From the NCBI GenBank assembly GCA_036384915.1, contig DASVLJ010000025.1, positions 62,001-126,000 on the forward strand: a stretch of 64,000 nt of DNA, written 5' to 3'. Source of the stretch: PKWO01 sp036384915 (GTDB taxonomy: Bacteria; Pseudomonadota; Gammaproteobacteria; Burkholderiales; Burkholderiaceae_D). The position numbers and the translations under genes were made by a program. The first letter of the stretch is position 1. Each line of letters opens with the position of its first letter. This document shows positions 34,262 to 42,809 of the stretch, piece after piece. Below the pieces are notes generated by a model that ran no database searches, was not told where the DNA came from, and was given only the letters and a program-made list of their open reading frames with translations.

Positions 34262-34282
34262 TTTAGATTTATTTAACCTAAA
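34262..34282. promoter_or_regulatory. LysR-type operator (TTTAG-N11-CTAAA)
   Basis: A perfect 5-bp inverted repeat with the T-N11-A geometry typical of LysR boxes lies between lysR and the divergent DUF1445 operon, 68 bp before the lysR start. It suits autoregulation and control of the operon by the LysR protein. Confidence 0.55.
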
Positions 34283-34349
34283 TCCGGCGACATGGAAGCG
34301 GAGTTAAGATATTCTTTCCTCATGGGGGAGTACTCCGGGGGGAGAAAAC

Positions 34350-35285
34350 ATGAACACACGCTTTATCGAGACATTCGTCACGCTTGCGCAACTGGGCAGC
34401 TTTCGCGCCACCGCGCGCGCTTTGCACGCCACGCCGGCCGCCATTTCGCTGCGCATCAAAACGCTCGAGGAGGAGTTGCAGACCGAGCTGATCGACCGCA
34501 GCGCCAAGGAATTCCGCCTCACGCCCAATGCCGAATATCTCCTGACCTACGCCAAATCGGTGCTGGATGCCACGCGCCGCCTGCGCAACGCGGCCAGGAA
34601 GGAAAGCCTGGTGCGTGGCCGCTTGCGCCTGGGCGTGATCGAATCCATCGTGCACAGCTGGCTGGCCAATTACATCAAGCGCCTCAACGCCAGCTATCCC
34701 GAACTCGAAATCGACCTCACCGTGGACATGAGCGCCGCCCTGGAGAAGCGCCTGCGTTCGCGCGAACTCGACATGGTCATCATGGTCGACGGCGTGCACG
34801 GCAACGACATTCTTTCCGACGCCCTGGCCAGCTTCCCGGTGCGCTGGATCGCCCGCAAGGGCTTGCTGCCCCTGAAGAAGGACGGCCTGGTGCGCCGCGC
34901 GCTGGAATTCCCCTTCCTCACCTTCGGCCGCGGCACGGCGCCGCAGCGCGTATTGGAGGAAATCGTCGAAAACCTCGCCGCCCAGGCCAGCGTCCCCTTG
35001 AGCGACGCCCGCATGACTTGCTCGCCCTCGGTCGCCGCCATCGTGCAGTTGGTGCGCGATGGCTACGGTATCGCCGCCATACCAAGCCTGTTCGTCACCG
35101 AATACCTTGAAGCCGGCGAATTCGTCGAGGTGCCCATCCAGCCGACGCCGCCGCCCATCGTCACCGCGCTCTGCATGCACTCCAATGCGGAAATGATGGT
35201 GCACGCCGCCGCTCAGGAAGCGCGCCAGGTTTGCGCGGAGTTTTGCGCGCAAATGGGGAGCGGGTTTGTTGAATTGCTGTGCTGA
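34350..35285 (+). CDS. LysR-family regulator, divergent from the DUF1445-MFS-Cache operon
   Basis: This 311-aa regulator has an N-terminal winged HTH (ETFVTLAQLGSFRATARALHATPAAISLRIKTLEEEL cut to its core), the linker helix and an effector domain (RLGVIESIVHSWLANYIKRLN onwards). GGGGGGAG lies six bases before the ATG. The T-N11-A repeat between it and the divergent operon suggests direct control. Likely effector: the transported acid or 5-oxoproline/D-glutamate (inference). Confidence 0.88.
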   Translation: MNTRFIETFVTLAQLGSFRATARALHATPAAISLRIKTLEEELQTELIDRSAKEFRLTPNAEYLLTYAKSVLDATRRLRNAARKESLVRGRLRLGVIESIVHSWLANYIKRLNASYPELEIDLTVDMSAALEKRLRSRELDMVIMVDGVHGNDILSDALASFPVRWIARKGLLPLKKDGLVRRALEFPFLTFGRGTAPQRVLEEIVENLAAQASVPLSDARMTCSPSVAAIVQLVRDGYGIAAIPSLFVTEYLEAGEFVEVPIQPTPPPIVTALCMHSNAEMMVHAAAQEARQVCAEFCAQMGSGFVELLC

Positions 35286-35372
35286 CAGGTAGCGGAATAT
35301 ATTCCGGCAGTGCCGTGATCGGCTCGCAAGGCTGCGATCTATCCCGGCCTGCAATCGATTTTGAAACAGGCT

Positions 35373-35723
35373 TCAGGCATTGCTCGACAAGCCTGCGGGC
35401 GCCTTGGCAATCGGAATGACGCCGGACAGCGGCAAGCTCTTGTCGCCGGAAATGCTGCCGTCTGCGATCAGGGAAAGATAGCGCAGGCAGCATACCCGCA
35501 GGAAGGATGTGAAGTTGTCGATCGTGCCGCGGTATTCGACCAGTTCGTCATACAGCTTGGTGATCAGGCGGTTGGTGTTCATGCCGTCGCGCGTGGCGAT
35601 TTCGTGCAAGACGTCCCAATACAGGTTTTCCAGGCGGATCGAGGTGACGGCGCCGTGCAGGCGGATCGAACGGGCGCGCGTGGCGTACAGCGCCGGGTCG
35701 GCTTTGACGAAGATTTCACACAT
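35373..35723 (-). CDS. Ribbon-helix-helix (RHH_4) domain protein
   Basis: This 116-aa protein contains SIRLHGAVTSIRLENLYWDVLHEIATRDGMNTNRLITKLYDEL, summarised as a beta-strand followed by two helices, typical of the RHH_4 family that includes predicted DNA-binding and virulence-associated regulators. The end is Ser/Pro-rich and unstructured. The ribosome-binding site is weak. Its targets are unknown; it lies 67 bp after the DJ-1/PfpI gene and may be co-transcribed with it. Confidence 0.75.
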   Translation of the reverse strand: MCEIFVKADPALYATRARSIRLHGAVTSIRLENLYWDVLHEIATRDGMNTNRLITKLYDELVEYRGTIDNFTSFLRVCCLRYLSLIADGSISGDKSLPLSGVIPIAKAPAGLSSNA

Positions 35724-35790
35724 GCTGATCCAGGAACGGGTCCGCGGCGAGCGCCATCCACGACGGCGCCAGCCCCGGGTTCAGCGATAG

Positions 35791-36372
35791 TTATAGCACA
35801 ATTCTGGTGCCCAGCAAGGCGAGGAATTGGGCGATCCAGGCCGGGTGCGCGGGCCAAGCGGGCGCGCTGACCAGGTTGCCGTCCGTTACCGCATCGGTGA
35901 CGGCAATCTCGGCATAGTGCCCGCCGGCCAATTCCACCTCCGGCCGGCACGCCGGGTAGGCGGAACAGCGCAAGCCTTCCAGCACCTTCGCCGCTGCCAG
36001 AATCTGCGCACCGTGGCAGATGGCCGCGATCGGCTTTTTGCTCTTGGCGAAATGCCTGACCATATCCAAGACCGCCGGATTCAAGCGCAGATATTCCGGC
36101 GCCCGTCCGCCCGGCAGGAGCAGGGCGTCATAGTTCGACGCGGTGATTTCCGCGAAGGTATGCGTCAAGGCGAAGCGATGGCCGGGCTTTTCCGTATACG
36201 TCTGGTGCCCTTCGAAATCGTGGATCGCGGTCGAGACGAATTCGCCGGCCTTCTTGTCGGGGCAGACTGCGTGTACGCTATGCCCCACCGCCAGCAATGC
36301 CTGGAACGGCACCATGATTTCATAGTCTTCGCCGAAATCGCCAACCAGCATCAGTATTTGTTTCGCAGCCAT
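35791..36372 (-). CDS. DJ-1/PfpI family protein (class I glutamine-amidotransferase-like)
   Basis: This 193-aa protein has the DJ-1/PfpI fold. Conserved Glu15 is in GDFGEDYE, and the nucleophile elbow is AAICHGAQ with Cys119-His120. LLLPGGRAPEYLR is typical of the PfpI/YhbO group. Members act as glyoxalases, proposed deglycases or proteases. AAGGAG lies six bases before the ATG; an upstream frame of 64 codons is not supported. It may serve in repair of glycated molecules or oxidative stress. Confidence 0.88.
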   Translation of the reverse strand: MAAKQILMLVGDFGEDYEIMVPFQALLAVGHSVHAVCPDKKAGEFVSTAIHDFEGHQTYTEKPGHRFALTHTFAEITASNYDALLLPGGRAPEYLRLNPAVLDMVRHFAKSKKPIAAICHGAQILAAAKVLEGLRCSAYPACRPEVELAGGHYAEIAVTDAVTDGNLVSAPAWPAHPAWIAQFLALLGTRIVL

Positions 36373-36719
36373 GGATGTCTCCTTGGAATAGGGTAGGGAA
36401 CATCCATTGTTCGCCTTGCGTTGGCATCGCGGGTAATCGCGGGTTACTACACGTCCGTACTTGCCGGAAGTAAAGTTTGCCGGAGAAATGCCACATTCGT
36501 GGGGTGCAATGCATTGCGCCGAATGGGAAGACAGCGGCCTACATGCCCGGCCATCGTCGCGCATGGCAAGCCTTGTCGATTTATTTGCCTGCTGGTTTGT
36601 TTGCCAATATCATTGGATAGTTTATGACTTGGGGTTGCAGGACATTGCCCCTGATTGAACGACCAATCCCCGGTTTCAACAGCCCGGTTCGGCGGGTGGG
36701 CGCAATTGCACCGCACGCC
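36373..36719. other. Intergenic region with degenerate repeat copies
   Basis: No gene is supported. It contains GGGGTGCAATGCATTGCGCC (36501-36520) followed by GAATGGG, a partial copy of a dispersed element whose better arms lie just to the right. The rest shows no hairpin terminators or RNA gene that I can defend. Confidence 0.45.
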
Positions 36720-36829
36720 GCGTATTGCGCCGCATGTTGACTTCGCAAACAGCAAGGACCCCATTTGACGATCATGACGACACACGAAAGAAACCGCGGT
36801 TCAAGAAAACACCATTCGGCGCAATACGC
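36720..36829. repeat. Inverted-repeat pair GCGTATTGCGCCG / CGGCGCAATACGC
   Basis: Perfect 13-bp arms at 36720-36732 and 36817-36829 point at each other across 84 bp. A third copy (direct to the first) follows the next gene at 37461-37473, and related half-copies are at 36511 and 45144. This looks like a small dispersed inverted-repeat element, with the IalB-like gene lying between copies. The right arm overlaps possible upstream starts of that gene. Confidence 0.55.
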
Positions 36830-36854
36830 CGCGCTGTTGCCGCCAGGCCGGTTT

Positions 36855-37436
36855 ATGCGCCGCATTTGTTTTGCCGCACTTGCGCTGGTTTCGACAGCCG
36901 CTTTTGCCGAGACGCCTTATGAGGCACGGTTTGTGAGTCAATGGGTTGCGCACTGCCAGGCACCGTCCGGTCCCTACCAGCTAAACTTCCGTTCCGCTAG
37001 CGGCGACGCCACCAACGACGATATGTCGGTGTCGATAAAGGTTGGAGAGGGCCCCAGTGTGCCTGTCCCTCTGAAGCAGGCGCTGTTCTTTGCGGGGCGG
37101 ATCAAGTCGCGTTCTCAAGGCCAATGCGATAATGTGAGCACGGTATCGTTCCCAACCGGAAATACGCTGTTGCTGATTCAGCGCGACGGTCGCCCGTGGC
37201 TAGACAGTCTGAGTGCGGTCTTGATACGCGCGAAAGACGGTACGGTCCTCGATACCGTCTTTGATCTGGCTGCCCAGCCTGGCTTGGCGGAACTGTCGGA
37301 ACACGCTGGCAAAGTGCGCGTCAAGTTGGTTCGGGAGTGGCCTGCATCGAAATCCCAAACGGAAGAGACGGCTCCGATTATCGGATGGCTTGAACTCTCC
37401 GACGTCGATGGGAAAATCAAATCCGCGTGGAAGTAG
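36855..37436 (+). CDS. Exported protein, IalB-like (invasion-associated locus B family)
   Basis: This 193-aa protein has the signal peptide MRRICFAALALVSTAAFA. The mature body resembles IalB-type proteins: paired cysteines (Cys in VAHCQAP and QGQCDN), SVSIKVGEGPSVPVPLKQALFFAG, and alternating beta-strands. The frame is open 30 codons upstream, but that part precedes the signal and crosses a repeat arm, so the internal ATG is preferred despite a weak ribosome-binding site. It stands alone between repeats. Function is unknown; a periplasmic location is likely. Confidence 0.6.
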   Translation: MRRICFAALALVSTAAFAETPYEARFVSQWVAHCQAPSGPYQLNFRSASGDATNDDMSVSIKVGEGPSVPVPLKQALFFAGRIKSRSQGQCDNVSTVSFPTGNTLLLIQRDGRPWLDSLSAVLIRAKDGTVLDTVFDLAAQPGLAELSEHAGKVRVKLVREWPASKSQTEETAPIIGWLELSDVDGKIKSAWK

Positions 37437-37460
37437 CGGTTCTGGCGGCGGGAGGGCGCC

Positions 37461-37473
37461 GCGTATTGCGCCG
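37461..37473. repeat. Third copy of the GCGTATTGCGCCG repeat
   Basis: An exact 13-bp copy, 25 bp after the IalB-like stop codon, in the orientation of the 36720 copy. Confidence 0.5.
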
Positions 37474-37562
37474 GATGTCGGCTTTACGTGTAAGGATACA
37501 ATATCGTGGTCTGCAACCGGCATGAGCCGGCGCAAAATGCACTAGGGATGTGAGAGGCAGCC

Positions 37563-38081
37563 ATGAATAATCTGATCACCGCATTGGCCTTCGCCGCCGA
37601 CAAGCACCGCAACCAGCGACGCAAGGATCCGGAAGCCTCGCCCTACATCAATCACCCCATCGCCCTGGCCGACGTGCTGTGCAACGAAGCCAATGTGTGC
37701 GACGAGCGCATCCTGATGGCTGCCGTCCTGCACGATACGGTGGAAGATACCGACACCACCGAGGCCGAATTGATCGCGCACTTCGGCGCCGAGGTGGCCG
37801 CCATTGTGATGGAGGTGAGCGACGACAGGTCGCTGCCCAAGGCCGAGCGCAAGCGCCTGCAGGTGGAGCACGCGGTGCATCCCAGCGCGGCGGCCAAGCA
37901 CGTCAAGCTGGCCGACAAAATCTGCAACCTGCGCGACCTCGCCAGCAGCCCGCCGGCCGATTGGCCGCTGGAGCGCACGCAGGAATATTTCGACTGGGCC
38001 AAGCGCGTGATCGATGCCTTGCGCGGCGTCAATCCCCAGCTCGAAGCGATCTTCGATGCCGCCTATGCGGCGCGGCCCTGA
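37563..38081 (+). CDS. HD-domain hydrolase, small alarmone hydrolase-like (SpoT-HD/Mesh1 type)
   Basis: This 172-aa protein matches the stand-alone HD domain of (p)ppGpp hydrolases. His31 is in YINHPIALA, the HD pair is His57-Asp58 in AAVLHDTVEDT with Glu61-Asp62, and Asp118 is in KLADKICNL. These positions bind Mn and the pyrophosphate. It may hydrolyse (p)ppGpp or a related nucleotide in the cytoplasm. GAGAGG precedes the ATG. It ends 10 bp before a DUF429 gene, so they form a pair. Confidence 0.85.
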   Translation: MNNLITALAFAADKHRNQRRKDPEASPYINHPIALADVLCNEANVCDERILMAAVLHDTVEDTDTTEAELIAHFGAEVAAIVMEVSDDRSLPKAERKRLQVEHAVHPSAAAKHVKLADKICNLRDLASSPPADWPLERTQEYFDWAKRVIDALRGVNPQLEAIFDAAYAARP

Positions 38082-38091
38082 CCGCCCATTC

Positions 38092-38742
38092 ATGCCGGGC
38101 AAATCAAGCACATCGGCCGCCGTAGCCGGCATCGACGTCGGCGCGCACAAGAAGCTGTGCAACCTCGTCATCTTGCGCGGCACGGAGGTAATCGCCAACG
38201 TCGCGCGCATCGCGCCGGAAGACATCCCCGCGCTTTGCATCGAGCACGGTGTGCAAGCTGCCGGCGTCGACGCACCTTGCCTTTGGAGAGCCGGCACTGC
38301 GGCACGCCAAGCCGAGCGCGACATGGCCGGTGCCGGCGTTTCCTCGTTTTCCACTCCGACCGAGGAGCAGGGCAGAGCGAGCCGCTTCTACGACTGGATG
38401 TTCTTCGGCATGCGCGTCTACCGCGCGTTGCAGGCCACGCACCCGCGCCTGCTGGAGGCACGCTATGGCGGCGGGCCGGTGTGTTTCGAAACCTTCCCTC
38501 ATGCCATCACATGCGCCTTGCTCGGCGTCGACGTGGCGCGTGCCGGCCTGAAGAGTACGCAACGCAAGGCCTTGCTGGAATCGTTCAAGATCGATACCGC
38601 TGAGCTGAAGTCTGTCGATGCGCGCGACGCGGCGCTGTGTGCGGTGACGGCGCAGTTCCTGTTGCGGGGGAAGACCAAAACCTATGGCGATGCGGCGGGC
38701 GGCTACATTCATGTGCCCGACGCCAGACGGGGAACAGTGTAG
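38092..38742 (+). CDS. DUF429 family protein (predicted RNase H-fold nuclease)
   Basis: This 216-aa protein opens with VAGIDVGAHKKLCNLVIL, an RNase H-like first strand with Asp. It then has AAGVDAPCLWRA with the second Asp, ERDMAGAGVSSFSTP, CFETFPHAITCALLG, and SVDARDAALCAVTAQ with the late acidic residues. DUF429 members are predicted nucleases without a known substrate. The gene follows the HD hydrolase by ten bases without its own clear ribosome-binding site. Confidence 0.75.
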   Translation: MPGKSSTSAAVAGIDVGAHKKLCNLVILRGTEVIANVARIAPEDIPALCIEHGVQAAGVDAPCLWRAGTAARQAERDMAGAGVSSFSTPTEEQGRASRFYDWMFFGMRVYRALQATHPRLLEARYGGGPVCFETFPHAITCALLGVDVARAGLKSTQRKALLESFKIDTAELKSVDARDAALCAVTAQFLLRGKTKTYGDAAGGYIHVPDARRGTV

Positions 38743-38850
38743 GCAGGGACGCGTCTCAGCCTTCCACGGCCCCAGCCAATTCTCCTGTTGCATTTCCCGC
38801 ATGCAGCAGGCAGCATGGCAACCTGGTTTGCAAACGTCGGGGAGGCGGAA

Positions 38851-40068
38851 TTGGACCCAGAAAACAGCACGGGCGGCACGTCCACGCCGTCGGATTCGTC
38901 AGCGTCGTCCGCTTCGTCCAGCATCAAGCTGGCCTTCGCCTTCCGCGCCAAGGTCAGGGACGGAAGCGAAGTCACGGCGCGCGTGGTTGCCGCCTCGGTT
39001 GACGATGCCTGGGCCAAGCTGGAACGGAAAGGTTTCAGCGATATTGTCATGCTCGATAGTGAACACTCGGCGATCAAAATCGACGATGCGGAATCGAGCC
39101 GGCGCCTGAGAATGAATGCGCGCGACGAGCAGGCGTTGCGGCGCCAGCGTTCCGTATTCGTGACGACGGTCTGGCTGTTCTTCCGCCCGTCCAACCTGGC
39201 GGTATGGGTTCCCCTCACGCTATGGCTGGTATGGCGCGGCCTGACCAATGACTGGCACGGCGATCGCGTATACCTGCCCGCCGCCATCCTCGGCGCCTAC
39301 CTGATCTGGTTCACCTGGGCGTGCGCGCCTTCCGTGCTGTACAACCAGGCGCTCGAAGCCAGTGCATGGAGCGATTGGGCCGTGGTGGAGCGTCGCATGC
39401 GTATGTTGCAGCGCTGGAAGAAATGGTTCAACATCCCCTTCAAGGAACACGAGATGCTGACCCGCACCGCCATGGCGGAAGCCGGGCAGGGCCGCGTGGC
39501 CGAAGCCTTGCAGCGCGTAGCCAGGGTTGAGAAATTGCCCGGCGTCGCGCCCGAGTTCTTTCAGAGCCGCCTGGCCTCGGTATACGGCGCCGCCAAGGAT
39601 TACGCCAGCATGGTGGCTTGCCACCGCAAGTCCTATGAAATCAAGCCAAGCGATAGCTGCCTGATCGATTGGGCCAGCGGGCTGGCATTGCGGCTCGGAA
39701 AAAACGACGAGGCGCAGGCCCTGCTGGACAAGGTCGATACCAGGAAGCTTGCGCCGATCGCCCGCGCATTCTACGAACGCTGCCGCGGCATCATCGCCGT
39801 CGGCCGGCGCGACTACCCCGCCGCGATTCGCCACCTGGAACAGGCGCTGGTCCTGATCGGCGAGCATGTCGGCTCGCCCTTGACGAAAGGCGTGAAGGCA
39901 GATATCGACGCCTATTACGGCATTGCGCTGGCGCACCATGGCCGTGGGGCCGATGCGATGAAGGTATTCGCCAGATGCAGTGCCATGCTGGAGGCGCGTG
40001 GAGAGAAAGAGATATTGGCGATGTGCGAAGCGGCGAAGGCGCGCGCGAGGAGTGAGAAGGCAAAGTAA
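38851..40068 (+). CDS. Membrane protein with cytoplasmic N-domain and TPR-like repeats
   Basis: This 405-aa protein has a Ser/Thr-rich start, a small alpha/beta region (KLAFAFRAKVRDGSEVTARVV to DIVMLDSEHSAI), and two adjacent transmembrane helices at about 135-185. A helical C-terminal half reads as tetratricopeptide repeats (KEHEMLTRTAMAEAGQGRVAEALQR, YGIALAHHGRGADAMKVFARC). The TTG start is chosen for GGGGAGG five bases upstream; ATG or TTG starts 12-21 codons earlier lack a site. Function is unknown; a scaffold role is a guess. Confidence 0.65.
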   Translation: MDPENSTGGTSTPSDSSASSASSSIKLAFAFRAKVRDGSEVTARVVAASVDDAWAKLERKGFSDIVMLDSEHSAIKIDDAESSRRLRMNARDEQALRRQRSVFVTTVWLFFRPSNLAVWVPLTLWLVWRGLTNDWHGDRVYLPAAILGAYLIWFTWACAPSVLYNQALEASAWSDWAVVERRMRMLQRWKKWFNIPFKEHEMLTRTAMAEAGQGRVAEALQRVARVEKLPGVAPEFFQSRLASVYGAAKDYASMVACHRKSYEIKPSDSCLIDWASGLALRLGKNDEAQALLDKVDTRKLAPIARAFYERCRGIIAVGRRDYPAAIRHLEQALVLIGEHVGSPLTKGVKADIDAYYGIALAHHGRGADAMKVFARCSAMLEARGEKEILAMCEAAKARARSEKAK

Positions 40069-40200
40069 TCACTCCCGGAATGTTGAATCGCTTCCTGGCC
40101 GTTGGATTGCTGTTCATCTCATCTGCGCTATACTGCCTGAACTACCATCCAGGATGCGCCGGGGTCTGTAACAGTCGCGATAAGTCGAAAGAGATTGTCA

Positions 40201-41361
40201 ATGCGTTCAAGCGCTCTACTGCAGCAAGCCGGAATCGAGTCGCCGCAAGCGAGTGCCCGGCGCAATGGGCAATCGGCGATGCGGAACCAGGCTGAGCATG
40301 TGGCTGGAGCGCGGCACGAATTTGCCGACTTGCGGCCGCAAGCCGCCCTTCAGCGTCGCTTGCAAGACCTGGCCGATCAAAGTCCGCAGGCGTTGCAGCT
40401 GCAATCCCTCGCGCGCATGACGCAATCCGGCGAGCGCGTGGCGCAGCTCGAGGCAAGTAGCGTCATGACGAATGGCGCAGTGCCGCCGGAACGGCGTGCG
40501 GATATCCGTCCCGCCGACGTTGCCGGAGGGAAGGACACCATCCAAAAAACCGATACCGCGCCGGTCATGCAATTGGCGAAACGGACCGCGAATGCAAAAA
40601 CGAAGCCGAAAGGCAAAAAAGCGGCGCCGAAAGCGGCACGGAATGTGACACCGACGCGGATAACGAAGCCGAGGCTTAAGCCGAAAACGAGGTATTACAC
40701 CGGGGGGCGGAAACGCAGAGGGAAAAAGAAATCCCATCTTAAACGTTTCAAACACGACATTGACATCGGCAAGTACGTGGTGGATGCGCTAAAGAAATTG
40801 CCCGCGACACATAAGCCCACACACACGAACATACAGCCTTTGACGGGTGCCGCGGGCAAATCCGAAGTGGTATTCAATAAAATGACGCCTACCTCGGAGC
40901 CGGCCAATTTAAACAATTGGCCGAAGAACGAAGACCTGGGCATCATTCGCGACAAGAACAATAACCATACCTTGACCCGCATGCATCAGATCAGAGGCCG
41001 GTTCGGAGGGGAAAGCAAGCCTGCCAACATGTTCCTCGGCACTGCGTTGAGCAATAATTTCCACGAGAACTCGCACTTCGCCAAGACCGAATCGTGGATC
41101 GAGCAGGCGCTTCCGCAGGCAAAAACATCTGTGATTTCATACACGGTGGAGCCCCAGTTCGGTACCGTCCCGACCTATATCAGCAATCGAATAGCAAATG
41201 CCAACGGCAGAGACGACACCTGGAAGCAGGAGATGACCGCTTGGTGCGAACAGGCTACGCCTTCACAGTACATCACGACCTTCACGCATTACTATATCGA
41301 TGACAAATTGCGGTTGCGCAGCAATGGCCCGATATCCAAGACATTGAGCGCCGAGGTTTGA
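40201..41361 (+). CDS. Probable polymorphic toxin/eCIS-type effector with endonuclease-like C-terminus
   Basis: This 386-aa protein has three parts. Residues 40-85 (DLRPQAALQRRLQDLADQSP then QALQLQSL) match the helical repeat seen at the front of DUF4157-type extracellular contractile injection system cargo. Residues 130-185 are very Lys/Arg-rich. Residues 245-386 resemble DNA/RNA non-specific endonuclease toxins (TRMHQIRGRFGG, ANMFLGTALSNNFHENSH). AAGAGA precedes the ATG; a TTG two codons earlier is open. No contractile-sheath genes are in the window, so delivery is unknown. The C-terminus has lower GC than the flanks. Fold assignment is from remembered motifs only. Confidence 0.6.
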   Translation: MRSSALLQQAGIESPQASARRNGQSAMRNQAEHVAGARHEFADLRPQAALQRRLQDLADQSPQALQLQSLARMTQSGERVAQLEASSVMTNGAVPPERRADIRPADVAGGKDTIQKTDTAPVMQLAKRTANAKTKPKGKKAAPKAARNVTPTRITKPRLKPKTRYYTGGRKRRGKKKSHLKRFKHDIDIGKYVVDALKKLPATHKPTHTNIQPLTGAAGKSEVVFNKMTPTSEPANLNNWPKNEDLGIIRDKNNNHTLTRMHQIRGRFGGESKPANMFLGTALSNNFHENSHFAKTESWIEQALPQAKTSVISYTVEPQFGTVPTYISNRIANANGRDDTWKQEMTAWCEQATPSQYITTFTHYYIDDKLRLRSNGPISKTLSAEV

Positions 41362-41597
41362 GGTTGCCCGGGCATCGCGGCACGATGCCGAGCTATCTGG
41401 CTCCATGGTTGTGCTACAAGTATTTGACGCCGAAGTATCGGGGCCATGTGAAGCAGGCGGCGGACACCAAATAGGTGTTTCACCTGCGCTCGGCTGCGAG
41501 CATCGCCCGCCTCCTTGGCCGGTTCTAGCTGAAATGCGGATTGCCGGTCAGCGCAAACCGTTTGAATTCTTTTGATGAGAATGGTTTGCGCCACAGG
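41362..41597. other. Gap after the toxin-like gene with a long hairpin
   Basis: No adjacent immunity gene is seen here. GCGCAAACC (41551-41559) and GGTTTGCGC (41583-41591) are perfect arms, with ATTCT/AGAAT pairing further inside, just past the methyltransferase stop. It may end the convergent transcripts. A 29-codon frame at 41383 is too short to call. Confidence 0.45.
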
Positions 41598-42491
41598 TCA
41601 ATGCAACTCTGCGACAATCGGCGAAATCACGCGCTTCAAACTCTTGCGCACGTCTTCAATGCCCGGATTGAAATCGGCTCGTCTCAAGACGAAGAAACTC
41701 TTCCGCGCCGGCGCCATCGTTTCGAAAAATCTTTCCAACAAAGCGTGCAATACCTTCTCGATCTCCTTGTCCCGCACCAGGCCATGGCGTTGAAATGTCG
41801 TTTCCCACCATGTTGGATCGGCCCAAATCAGGTGGCCATGCAAAGGCCATCCTTTGGCGTCGCAGTGCAGGTGGCGCCAAAAGACATCCTTGCCGGCTTG
41901 CTGCCATTCGGGGAGGTAAGCCGCAATCATTTCACCAAAAACCTCGTCCGTTCCGTGCATGGGCGAATTGATGAAGACATAACCGTGTGCGCTGAGCAGG
42001 TCCGTCATGCGAGCAATATAATGATCCAATGAAAGCGGGCTTACATGCTCCAGGATATCCATGCAAAGAATCAGATCATATGATCGGTCGAATTTTAGGT
42101 CGAGGAAATTGCCAAAGCGGATATTTTGGTAGATGTTCGGATAAGCAAGCATGAATGCCCGGTGGCTGACCTCGACCCCGCATACGTCGATAGACCGTTC
42201 AGCCAACAGGCTCAGCACCGACCCCGAGAAACATCCCAGCTCCAGACAGCTACGCGCACCCAGGCCCTCGACAATCGATGCAGTCACACGCTTGTCGAGA
42301 TCGATTTTCGGCGCCCACACGCCCAGGCTGTCGTAGTAGCGATGCTTCATGATCATGGATTCGATCAAGGCAAAATCCTCGTCCCTGGGAGCCAGGTAGA
42401 TCAACATGCCGGCTTCATTCACGAAGTATTTGTCGGGATAGATCTTCGTCAAATCCGGCAAAACCACCGTATTTTCCAGCGTCGGCGGCAA
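41598..42491 (-). CDS. SAM-dependent methyltransferase, class I
   Basis: This 297-aa protein has motif I RSCLELGCFSGSVLSLLAER, the acidic loop VCGVEVSHRAF, a middle motif YDLILCMDILEHVSPLSLDHYIARM and INSPMHG after it. It resembles methyltransferases found among glycan-biosynthesis genes (Methyltransf_23 type). It starts with TTG directly after the stop of the DUF4214 gene, so it is coupled to it; the first ATG would remove 28 conserved-looking residues. It probably modifies a sugar or surface component, inferred from its neighbour. Confidence 0.75.
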   Translation of the reverse strand: MPPTLENTVVLPDLTKIYPDKYFVNEAGMLIYLAPRDEDFALIESMIMKHRYYDSLGVWAPKIDLDKRVTASIVEGLGARSCLELGCFSGSVLSLLAERSIDVCGVEVSHRAFMLAYPNIYQNIRFGNFLDLKFDRSYDLILCMDILEHVSPLSLDHYIARMTDLLSAHGYVFINSPMHGTDEVFGEMIAAYLPEWQQAGKDVFWRHLHCDAKGWPLHGHLIWADPTWWETTFQRHGLVRDKEIEKVLHALLERFFETMAPARKSFFVLRRADFNPGIEDVRKSLKRVISPIVAELH

Positions 42492-42809
42492 TTAAAACTG
42501 GAATTCGTCGGACGCGATCATTTTGCGGACAAGTTCCGACAAAGGGGTTCCGTGCTGCAGGTCCAAAATTCCGGATTCAAGCCCGGTTTTTTCGGCATCA
42601 CGTCCCAGGATGCCCAGATATAGCGAGCTTACGATTTCACGGAATGAGAGACCAAGCGGTTCTTCCGGCTTGTAGTCGCCATGCCGGAAAAGCTTGAGCC
42701 AAAGCTTGCGCAAAAAATCCTTGGGGCCTCCCAAGTAATTCCTGGACCGCATAACTTGGCGCGACATTCTGGTGAGCATAGGTAGGGCCGATTCCGTCTG
42801 ATTGGACAT
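42492..42809 (-). CDS. DUF4214-domain protein (possibly the 3' remnant of a larger gene)
   Basis: This 105-aa product ends in a clear DUF4214 unit: FREIVSSLYLGILGRDAEKT, GLESGILDLQHG, LVRKMIASDEFQF. DUF4214 occurs in cell-surface and glycosylation proteins, often fused to a methyltransferase, which here is the next gene. The start is uncertain (ATG here or TTG 45 bp upstream). Its first half lies antiparallel in frame to the tail of the upstream gene on the same strand, 173 bp of overlap, which suggests that one of the two has been frameshifted or truncated. Confidence 0.6.
   Translation of the reverse strand: MSNQTESALPMLTRMSRQVMRSRNYLGGPKDFLRKLWLKLFRHGDYKPEEPLGLSFREIVSSLYLGILGRDAEKTGLESGILDLQHGTPLSELVRKMIASDEFQF

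Noticed and set aside
41292..41594. A 100-codon minus-strand frame between the toxin-like gene and the methyltransferase
   Set aside because: It overlaps the toxin C-terminus, crosses a hairpin and has no motif.
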